From Nemertoderma westbladi (lineage: Eukaryota; Xenacoelomorpha; Nemertodermatida; Nemertodermatidae), in NCBI GenBank assembly GCA_032718475.1, contig JAUCBJ010005353.1, positions 1 to 34,125 of the forward strand: a stretch of 34,125 nucleotides of DNA. Reading direction: 5' to 3'. A program made the translations under genes and the position numbers. The notes under the pieces were generated by a model that saw nothing but the letters and a program-made list of their open reading frames with translations, ran no database searches and was not told the origin of the DNA. The stretch's first letter is position 1; each line of letters begins with the position of its first letter. Shown in pieces: positions 9,403 through 17,394 of this stretch.

Positions 9403-10054
9403 TTAAGGTATTCATACATAAGCAAAATGTTCCGGAATATGGTGTATTTGTTAAATAGAATAAAATAGCCTCGCGCTGGCGCGCGGGTGCAAAACCATAT
9501 TCGAAGTCCAACATCTGAGCTATTTATCACCAACATTTTGATTGTGTTACATATTATTTAGAATACTTGCTTGGCCAGCTTTGTAACAGTACTAATCCTC
9601 ATAAGGTTGAAATGTAACCAATCAGAATTTACTTAATTTAGTTTATCTATTTTTCCAACCAATCAGAATTAACGTAGCTCAGTTCTGTAGCTTAGTTCTG
9701 TAGTTTATTTTTGTTGATGTTTTCGTAATCCTCTAACAAACAACCTAATTTAGTTTATATTTTTCTTAATCCCCATAAATAAAAATAAATCAAATGTGGC
9801 CTAAATCAGCCACCGTACTATTATGGCGTCTCAAAAGGATCAAAATCATAACAATTACTGCAGTTATTTGAAATAATATAATAGTGTATGCAAATAATTA
9901 AATCACTCATGTAAATATTTAAAAGATGCCCAATTGTTATTGCGGCAATAAATATTATTGCCATTTTATTGCGGCAATAAATAATTATTGCGGCAATAAG
10001 TAATTATTGAGGCGATAAATAATTATTGCAGCAATAATTAATTATTGCGGTAAT

Positions 10055-10128
10055 AAATATGGCCCAGTGGGTTAAGGCGCCACTCCTGATTTACACTATT
10101 TGTAACTGCCGCAGGTTCGATTTCAACA
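10055..10128 (+). repeat. tRNA-like (pol III promoter-like) module, left arm
   Basis: TGGCCCAGTGGGTTAAGGCG (starting at 10060) matches an A-box / D-arm of Ser or Leu tRNA type. GGTTCGATTT at 10114-10123 matches a B-box / T-arm. The spacing of about 54 bp suits a type 2 tRNA head. The flanks do not pair as an acceptor stem, so it is a SINE-like relic, not a tRNA gene. Confidence 0.55.
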
Positions 10129-10334
10129 TATGGCTATTATTATTTCGTTCAATCTTTGGAGGGTCAAGGGAGCCAGCCTCCAGTTCACAAACCAGTGGGA
10201 GCGAAGTATTTCATTGGTTGCTAGGTTCTATGGTTAATGTTATACCATAGAAGATAAAAATAATAGTGCACTGGTTTGTAACTGAGGCTGGCTCCCTTGA
10301 CCCTCCAAAGATTGAACGAAATAATAATAGCCAT

Positions 10335-10408
10335 ATGTTGAAATCGAACCTGCGGCAGTTACAAATAGTGTAAATCAGGAGTGGCGCTTAACCCACTGGG
10401 CCATATTT
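10335..10408 (-). repeat. tRNA-like module, right arm (mirror copy)
   Basis: Inverted copy of the left-arm module: the B-box complement AAATCGAACC lies at 10341-10350 and the A-box complement at about 10383-10402. One base is missing from the A-box region relative to the left arm. The two modules diverge outward-in, so pol III starting at either would transcribe through the loop. Confidence 0.55.
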
Positions 10409-10643
10409 ATTACCGCAATAATTAATTATTGCTGCAATAATTATTTATTGCCGCAATAATTATTTATTGCCGCAATAATTATTTATTGCCGCAATAACAA
10501 TTGAGCACCTTTAAATATTTCATGAGTAATAGTGTAAATATTTTCATAAGTGATTTAATTATTTGCATACACTATTATATTATTTGAAAGACTGCAGTAA
10601 TTGTTATGATTTTGATCCTTTTGAGACGCCATACCGTACCTAT

Positions 10644-11354
10644 CTGGTACAGTGTTACACTTCGACTCATGTAGTCATTCATGTATCAATTATAGTGTCT
10701 GTCTGTAGATGTAATCAAATCTTTCACAATGCTGCAATAGGGTTTGTCGGCTCGGCTCTTTCAGGTTAAAATTTGAGAGTACTGGAGTAGGCCTAAATTC
10801 TGAAAGGAAAGTTGAATGTCTATTATTTTTGTGTGAATAATTTGTCCTACCAGCCTACTGCTGTACTTAGCACTTAGTACGGTCTGACGGTACTTGCTAA
10901 CTTGTGTACATAGTGCTGTAGTCTGTAGTGGCAGTCAGTACAGTGTCAGAGTGTAGGCCTACAGCAGCAGTAGTCTTGTCCAGTCCTAACAGCCTAATTC
11001 AGCGCCAGCCCAGCACCGCACCGGTAGTCTGCTTCCTAGTCCTGTCAGCCTGTAGTCGCTGCTCGCTGTTAACTGCTTAGCAAGCCTGTCACCTCTAAGG
11101 TCTTTAATATTTCCGTCTGTCCGTAGGCCTAGGCAGCTAGCAGCTAGAGCTACAGAGCTAGGCCAGTAGGCTGCTAGGTATTTAATCTGTTATTGTAGCC
11201 TGTTTGTTTGTGTTTGTTTGTCCAGTTTGTCGGTATATTTCAACCTGTCAACCGGTATACAACAGGCCCTACTGCAGTACTGCCCTATAGGCAGATAGGC
11301 TGATAGGCCTACTCCATACTCCGCTACTGGTATAATAATAGTTTCTCATATGAA
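10644..11354 (+). promoter_or_regulatory. Upstream region and probable 5' leader of FCHO
   Basis: About 700 bp rich in TAGGCCTA palindromes (near 10780, 10955, 11125 and 11305), ACCGGTA words and CAGTACTG/CTGTAG patches. No TATA box is evident. An out-of-frame ATG at 11350 overlaps the leader end and opens a 25-codon frame that runs into the FCHO coding sequence in a weak context (C at -3). Confidence 0.4.
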
Positions 11355-12959
11355 ATGGCTGTTTCATTTAGCAGCTCGTTTTGGGGCGAGAAGAACATTG
11401 GTTTCAACGTTTTGTACCACTCGATGAAGCACGGCCAGTTTAGCAGCAAAGAACTCGTGGAATTCTTCAAGGATCGGGCGGCCATAGAGGAAGTTTACGC
11501 AAAATCCCTCACCAAGTTGAGTAAACAGTTGAATCTGGAGAGCAAAGACTCGGATTCAAAGGAGAGTAAACGTGAGTCGCGATACGGGAAGGGAAATAAA
11601 TCCGACGATAAATACAAGACAGCGGGAACCGCGGCGCCGTTGTACGATCTACTGAAACACGCGACGGAGAAGAACGCCGAGGTCCATGTATCCCTTAACA
11701 AAAAGCTACTGGAGCTGAGCAAAGAAGTTGCGAAATATTCGGAAGAACAACACGGTAGACACAAACAAGTTAAAACCTCGTTGGGTTCCACAGCCGAAGT
11801 CGTTCAGACCATGCAGACAACGACAAATCTCCTCTACAAAGCAGAGGAAGTTTACTTCGCTAAAGGCTTCGAGCGAGAGAAACTAAAGAAGGAGTCGTCC
11901 TCTGTGAAAGAGCAGGAGAAAGGCGAGTTGAAGTTTAAGAAAGCGAGAGATGATTATAAGACTTACATCGATAAGTATTCGAACGTGCGCGATCGGTTTA
12001 GTAAGAGCGTCTCTTCAGCCGCTGTTGAGTTCCAGTCGATCGAGGAGGATCACCTCAAGCAACTGAAGCAATACCTCGGGAAGTACTCCCGGCTCATACA
12101 GGACTCTCTGGACAATTCCCTGCAGGTCTCGGTCGACCTGGTCGAGCGCAATGAGGACAACAATGTGGACTCGTTGATCGCAAAGTTCTGCGAAGTTTAT
12201 GGGACCGGGAAGACGAAACCGCAGCCCGTCGAGATAATCGATTGCGACTTTCAGGAGGTTGGCCAGCCGGAGAACGTCCCCGGTGGCTCCAAGTTCCTTC
12301 GGAAAAAGAAGAAAGGCGGCAAGAAAGCGACGCCGCGGGAAGAGGTGGTCAACGGGTTGGACCAGGTGTCCCGGACCTCGTCACGGGACAGTTGGGACAC
12401 GACGGGATCGGTGAGCACCCCGGAGCTGGTGCCCATCGACCGGGGGCCCCCGCCGACCGCGGTGGCCGAGGACTCCAGCTCCGAGTCGGACTGGGAGGAC
12501 GAACGGGTCAAGATCGACATTCGGATCAAACCGGCGGCTCCGTCGGAGTCGGCGAACGGACCCGGAGCCGCGTCCGACGACGCCATCCGATCCGCGATGC
12601 GCGGACTCAGTCTGTCGCCCCTCCCGATGGGGAACCTCCGGAACCGCACCGCGTCCACCTTCACCATCGACCACCCGGACGACCTGGTGGGGCCGCCCCC
12701 TCGGCCCCCCGCCCCCTCCTCCCGGGAGGGGGGCGACGACGACACCCCGGTCGTGTCCCCCGTGCAGCGCGTCGGTAACCTCTTGGGGGACTTCCCGGTC
12801 CCGGCTCCTCGCCAACCGGCTGTACGATCTCGCATCGACTCCCTCCCGACCTCGGCTATACCCTCGCCGCTCCCCTTTGACTCGTTGTCCTCGATCCCTT
12901 TGGCCTGCGCTTTTTCTGAGACCGTCTCGGCTGAGTTTATTGGTTCTGACGTCACTGGG
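11355..12959 (+). CDS. FCHO: FCHO (F-BAR domain only / muniscin) protein, exon 1: F-BAR and linker
   Basis: Exon 1 encodes residues 1-535. It opens with FWGEKNIGFNVLYHSMKHGQ, the hallmark FCHO F-BAR start, followed by KELVEFFKDRAAIEEVYAKS and long amphipathic helices to about residue 285. The linker is Ser/Pro-rich with a basic patch (KFLRKKKKGGKK) and an acidic-to-KIDIRIKP stretch (about 373-393). It continues to AIRSAMRGLSLSP, as in vertebrate FCHO1/2, and ends in IPLACAFSETVSAEFIGSDV, the first strands of the mu-homology domain. Muniscins bind membrane, nucleate clathrin-coated pits and activate AP-2. The ATG has A at -3 and G at +4. The exon ends at a GGG/GTAAGT donor in phase 0 (GT at 12960). 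A Lys/Ser-rich insertion (about 60-88) sits between the first two F-BAR helices. Base composition climbs to very GC-rich after 12240. Confidence 0.93.
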
Positions 12960-13329
12960 GTAAGTACCCAAACACAAGACTTTGATAAAAGTGTTTATAA
13001 ACGCAAACAGATTTGGTTGATTATTTATGTTGAGCAACTCAGAACCAGAAAGCAATATAATATCCTCATAATAATTATATATGTTGCAGTCATTAGGAAA
13101 TAAATTTAATTCCTAGATATTAAATTTAATTCCGCATGTTTTGTTATGTCCTAGGAAATAATGAAATACATTACAATTTAATATACTATACAATACTGTA
13201 TAATATACACGAAGTGGGGCCTTCGCGCAGCACGTGACTTAAATTTAATTTAAGTACTAATTCGAAAGTATTACTGTATTAGCAAATTTTAAGCAGATTC
13301 GCCTAATCACTTTTTACCTCTTTCATTTC

Positions 13330-14378
13330 TATTCAGACATTTCTGACTCTAGCGGTATAGTGAGAACTGAAGATGGATTAGGGTCTCCAGCCCCACAAAG
13401 ACACAGCCTATGGATGAATAGTACATACGTACATCGGCCAAGTTTCATCTTGAATAACGGATAACGAAATGAGAGACGGATCTCACTTTCAGAAATTTCG
13501 TCGTATAGCGGCAGACCGATTAAATCTCCCCCCCCCCCCCCCCCCCCCCCACAAAGACGCAGCATGTGGTCCAGAATATATGGCAAGATTCAGCTTAAAC
13601 TGATTAAAATCAATGAGACGGGAGAATCTATTCACTTTCAGGCATAAAGTAGTCCTATAGCGGGTGACTGTTGAACTGATTTTCAACAAAACAAATTTTC
13701 AACTTGGCAGCTTTAAATTCGACAAAGTTATAAGCATGTCAATATCATAACGACGACAACGATTTCACTTTCAGACCTTTGGCCCTCTAGCGGCAGACTG
13801 GAGAACTGCAGATGGATTCGCCTCCTTTGAAAGTCACAGCTAATGGTCTAATACATATCTGCCAAGTTTCAGCTTAAACGGATTAAAAGCAAAGAAATGG
13901 GAGGGCATTTAATGTTTAGACATGTGGCCCTCTAGCGGGAGACCATTGCACTGATGGTGTCTGAAAGTCTCTCAAAAATCTCAACTTTTGCTCATATTGA
14001 TACCTACAAATTTTCAACTTGGCAGCTTTAAATCCGACAAAGTTATTAGCATGTCAAAATCGTAACGACGACAACGATTTCACTTTCAGACCTTTGGCCC
14101 TCTAGCGGCAGACTGGAGAACTGCAGATGGATTCGCCTCCTTTGAAAGTCACAGCTAATGGTCTAATACATATCTGCCAAGTTTCAGCTTAAACGGATTA
14201 AAAGCAAAGAAATGGGAGGGCATTTAATGTTTAGACATGTGGCCCTCTAGCGGGAGACCATTGCACTGATGGTGTCTGAAAGTCTCTCAAAAATCTCAAC
14301 TTTTGCTCATATTGATACCTACAAATTTTCAACTTGGCAGCTTTAAATCCGACAAAGTTATTAGCATGTCAAAATCGT
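13330..14378 (+). repeat. Intronic satellite array: ~150-bp monomers, 315-bp dimers at the 3' end
   Basis: From 13693 the sequence repeats with an exact 315-bp period (13693, 14008, 14323) and very few changes. Each 315-bp unit holds two related half-units. Earlier monomers (from about 13330) are diverged but keep TAGCGG, ACTG-AGATGGATT, GCCAAGTTTCAGCTTAAAC and CACTTTCAG. A (C/T)TAGCGG box appears in all seven half-units, and the last four read GGCCCTCTAGCGG. Confidence 0.85.
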
Positions 14379-14379
14379 A

Positions 14380-14414
14380 ACGACGACGACGACGACAACG
14401 ACGACGACGACGAC

Positions 14415-14447
<33 letters not shown>

Positions 14448-14450
14448 AAC
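14380..14450 (+). repeat. (ACG/GAC)n microsatellite
   Basis: CGACGACGAC repeats with AAC and ATG interruptions for about 70 bp. It starts exactly where the third partial copy of the 315-bp unit carries CGACGACAACG, so it grew from that seed. Confidence 0.85.
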
Positions 14451-14490
14451 TATTTGCATAAATTGACCCACCCCCTAACAGTGTCAATTC

Positions 14491-14540
14491 GCTAAGGCTC
14501 CGCCAACTTCGTGGCTCGCCCCACAGTACTGGTCTGGTAT
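14491..14540. repeat. Dispersed repeat, copy 1 (second copy near 24660)
   Basis: GCTAAGGCTCCGCCAACTTC followed by GTGGCTCGCC and AGTACTGG is found again, with few changes, at 24659-24710. The family is unknown. Confidence 0.45.
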
Positions 14541-14938
14541 ATTATGATTACTCATCTTATTTCCTGCAATATTTCCTAATTTCCTAGCCTTTAAGGTTTT
14601 TAGCTTATTTCCTAGGAATTAATGTTAATCACTAATTTCGCTCAAAACCTGCAACATATACACCGATATCCTAAATACCCTAAACAGAGCTTCGCTGCTC
14701 TGTACTGTATTCTCGTAAATGTATTACTTTTATTTACGCCAAACAGTTAAATAAATGATCAACTTACGCGATGATACAACTTAAATCCGATTAAAACCTC
14801 GAAACTAAATTTCTCCCCAAACAGCGAGAAAAAAATTAATTGATTCTCCATAAAAATAGCGAGAAAAAATTATACCGTGAAAAAATTAGTGTCTGGGCAA
14901 TTCGAATTAACTTCGTCTCTGTAGCGATTTGATACATT

Positions 14939-15132
14939 TTTTCTTGTAGGGCAGATAGAAAGAGCCATTATGTTAATGGCTATTGTTATCACTGGTGCCG
15001 GATACTTACATTATGGGCTGCGGGCTGGTGGTTGGCCCTTCACACAGCAGACAAACTGTTAAGGCCTCCATCTAAGGGTGGGTGATTCTGTTATATAAAC
15101 ATAATGATCTTTCTATCTGCCCTACAAGAAAA
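14939..15132. mobile_element. MITE-like element with ~33-bp terminal inverted repeats
   Basis: The left end TTTTCTTGTAGGGCAGATAG and the right end CTATCTGCCCTACAAGAAAA are exact inverted matches. Pairing continues to ATTAT on the inside with one indel. Total length is about 194 bp with no coding capacity. A target-site duplication is not clear. Confidence 0.7.
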
Positions 15133-15473
15133 TATCGCTGTCGAAATTAATTGTAATTTACAATCACTCTATTTTTAGGGAGAATAAATATTTTCGTAAA
15201 ATAAAGTAGATGTACCCCATACTATACTATATCACGGTGGGTATAATGAATATCTCTTAAAAGTTTCAATCAAAAGTTTCAATACGTTACAGACTGCTCG
15301 ATATAACTGGTCGACACAACTGAGTTCGTTTATTTATTTACGCCCAACTATTATTATTTACTATTCCCGAAGTTTATTAAACTTTATTATATTTTGATAA
15401 CAAATTCCCATTGGAAATTACAGCCACTATATTAGATTTATTATTTACAGTTTTTATAATAAATTGTTTGCAG

Positions 15474-16208
15474 GTTAAATGTATAACAACAGGAACCCTG
15501 GTGATGAGTTTCCCGGTGGGTTTAGTGCAACGATTCAACCAATCAGAGGACGTTCCTCTTCTAACATTCTCCCTCCGCAACGCCGATTTGTTAGACGAAG
15601 CCGCGATAAATAAATCGCTGATGACGTCACAACCTCCGGACGAGGTCGGGGACGGCGTCGTTTACGCCTTCCGGATGTCCGAACTCGGAAAATATCTCCA
15701 ACGTCAACTCACCAATAAACCGTGCAGTAATTATTTCAACATCGAACTGGCGCGGTACCGGTGCAGTTCGGTGGAGCCCCCGTTGCATATAATGACGGAC
15801 TGGCAGTGCGAACCGAGTTACACGGACGTGCGCGTCGACTACGCGTACCACGGGGGCTCGTTGGAGCCGCCGTGTCCGCTCGCCGCGCTCGTCGTCGAGG
15901 TCGCCTGCGAGGGCCTCGCGGTGCAATCCCGCCCGGAGCCGAGCGAGTGCCGCGAGGGGTTGGCGACGTGGCGCCGCGCCGGGCTGGGTCCCGCGGACGA
16001 GCCGGCCTCCGTGTGGGCGCGCTTCCAGCCGGAGCGGGGCCCCGCGGAGCCGCGCGCCGTCGCGGTTCGCTTCCACGCCGAGGGGACCACGGCCACCGGC
16101 CTCGAGCTCGAGGTCCTCTCCCTCGGCTATCGGGTTTCCCTCACTAAGAAGCGATTGAAGGCCGGTACTTACACGTGCAGACAGGCAGACTCAGAGGAGT
16201 TCCTGTAA
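15474..16208 (+). CDS. FCHO: FCHO protein, exon 2: mu-homology domain and stop
   Basis: Exon 2 joins exon 1 in phase 0 and encodes residues 536-779, giving 779 aa in all (vertebrate FCHO2 is about 810). Diagnostic matches are CITTGTLVMSFPVGLVQRF at the start, TDWQCEPSYTDVRVDYAY (643-660), and the final WARFQPERGP...VAVRFHAEGTT then LGYRVSLTKKRLKAGTY (752-768). In muniscins this domain binds cargo and endocytic partners such as Eps15/Eps15R and intersectin. It ends with an extra TCRQADSEEFL tail after the conserved AGTY/K-Y motif. The 15640-16130 part is extremely GC- and CpG-rich, unlike the AT-rich intron and 3' flank. Confidence 0.93.
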   Translation, partial: VKCITTGTLVMSFPVGLVQRFNQSEDVPLLTFSLRNADLLDEAAINKSLMTSQPPDEVGDGVVYAFRMSELGKYLQRQLTNKPCSNYFNIELARYRCSSVEPPLHIMTDWQCEPSYTDVRVDYAYHGGSLEPPCPLAALVVEVACEGLAVQSRPEPSECREGLATWRRAGLGPADEPASVWARFQPERGPAEPRAVAVRFHAEGTTATGLELEVLSLGYRVSLTKKRLKAGTYTCRQADSEEFL

Positions 16209-16635
16209 ACCCCCCGGGTCTCCTTCCCAACGTATAGAATCCTTACACGTATAGAGTATTACTACTTTATTTATTTATACATTTTAAACGCCCGGTTGGT
16301 TAAATATTTATTTATACGACTTACTTTTTACTAAAATAATTGAAATTGTTTTTTTTTCATTTAGACGGGAGGCAATCCGGATTTGTAGATAAGCTGTAAC
16401 CGCGGCTGTTTTTATGGTAAACACATTGGTAGTTCAGATATTTGTTAATTGTGTGCGTATAATAATTGTTACGCATGTTTCTGTTTTTAGATTTTGATTT
16501 ACAAGACAATCAATGTGAACCCTGGGTGTTAAAATTAGTTGTTCCTGTAGCAGCACATTCCACAATGTAGTAAGTTGTACTTTACAGTTAACGGCATGGC
16601 GATCTGCTACCTTTATCTGGCATACCGGTGGGGTT

Positions 16636-16641
16636 AATAAA
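16636..16641 (+). terminator. Polyadenylation signal AATAAA, probable FCHO 3' end
   Basis: The first clear AATAAA after the FCHO stop, about 430 bases downstream. It would give a 3' UTR of roughly 450 nt, ending just before the minisatellite. Confidence 0.5.
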
Positions 16642-16796
16642 GATCTTTATATACCTTGTAAAATGTTTCACTTGAGAATATATATTTAAAAAATCTATAA
16701 AAAACATTTCCTTACGTTGAAATGGTGTATCTAGTGGACCGAGACCTTAGGAATTCGTACGGGTTTTGACAAGTTCTACCAATTTAAAGGGCTGAT

Positions 16797-17394
16797 GCGT
16801 GTCGTGTACCGAAGGGGGTGAGGCGTGTCGTGTACCGAAGGGGGTGAGGGGTGTCGTGTACCGAAGGGGGTGAGGCGTGTCGTGTACCGAAGGGGGTGAG
16901 GCGTGTCGTGTACCGAAGGGGCTGAGGCGTGTCGTGTACCGAAGGGGCTGAGGCGTGTCGTGTACCGAAGGGGCTGAGGCGTGTCGTGTACCGAAGGGGG
17001 TGAGGCGTGTCGTGTACCGAAGGGGGTGAGGCGTGTCGTGTACCGAAGGGGCTGAGGCGTGTCGTGTACCGAAGGGGCTGAGGCGTGTCGTGTACCGAAG
17101 GGGCTGAGGCGTGTCGTGTACCGAAGGGGGTGAGGCGTGTCGTGTACCGAAGGGGGTGAGGCGTGTCGTGTACCGAGGGGGCTGAGGCGTGTCGTGTACC
17201 GAAGGGGATGAGGCGTGTCGTGTACCGAATGGGGTGAGGCGTGTCGTGTACCGAAGGGGGTGAGGCGTGTCGTGTACCGAAGGGGGGGAGGGGTGTCGTG
17301 TACCGAAGGGGGTGAGGCGTGTCGTGTACCGAAGGGGCTGAGGCGTGTCGTGTACCGAAGGGGATGAGGCGTGTCGTGTACCGAAGGGGATGAA
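16797..17394 (+). repeat. 26-bp minisatellite, 23 copies
   Basis: The unit GTGTCGTGTACCGAAGGGGN plus TGAGGC repeats with an exact 26-bp step from 16801 to 17373. Variation is concentrated at one base (N = G, C or A). In the middle the order G-G-C-C-C repeats, giving a 130-bp higher-order period. Read on the minus strand all three frames are open, so a 228-codon frame spans the array; I regard this as a by-product of the repeat. Confidence 0.95.

Larger units (their letters stand above)
8087..9822. other. Spacer between ALKBH8 and the fold-back element
   Basis: AT-rich and without credible coding frames. It contains a C-tract (8738-8758, one T inside), a run of 26 G (9039-9064), and a 20-bp word at 9383-9402 repeated exactly at 23014-23033. 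A direct echo of ACCAATCAGAATT occurs around 9617 and 9658. Confidence 0.6.
9823..10632. mobile_element. Long fold-back (inverted-repeat) element with tRNA-like modules in both arms
   Basis: The left arm (9823-10197, 375 bp) and right arm (10269-10632, 364 bp) are inverted copies around a 71-bp loop. Both tips read ATGGCGTCTCAAAAGGATC when viewed inward. Each arm contains several short palindromic units of the ATTGCGGCAATAA type and one tRNA-like block. Flanks carry ACCGTACTAT (9812-9821) and ACCGTACCTAT (10633-10643), a plausible target-site duplication of about 10 bp. No open frame of note lies inside. Fold-back or Mutator-like non-autonomous elements fit the structure; the class is not proven. 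Confidence 0.8.
12960..15473 (+). other. FCHO intron (GT-AG, phase 0)
   Basis: It begins GTAAGT and ends TTGTTTGCAG. Its 2514 bp contain a satellite-like array (about 13330-14378), a GAC-type microsatellite and a MITE. A closer acceptor-like TTATTTACAG at 15450 is followed by an in-frame TAA-rich stretch and is less likely. Confidence 0.85.

Noticed and set aside
10055-10128. A genuine tRNA gene in the fold-back arm
   Set aside because: A and B boxes are present, but no acceptor stem pairing and no anticodon arm can be drawn; the mirrored copy shows it belongs to the repeat.
9901-10510. CRISPR-like array suggested by regularly repeated ATTGCGGCAATAA palindromes
   Set aside because: Units are contiguous, without unique spacers, and lie in a eukaryotic fold-back element.
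12242-13055. Long frames in other phases and on the minus strand over FCHO exon 1
   Set aside because: Shadows of the GC-rich FCHO coding frame, where stops are rare; the conserved FCHO protein explains the region.
15627-16147. Arg/Ala-rich frames opposite and beside FCHO exon 2
   Set aside because: Same cause: extremely GC-rich coding DNA. The mu-homology domain lies in the reported frame.
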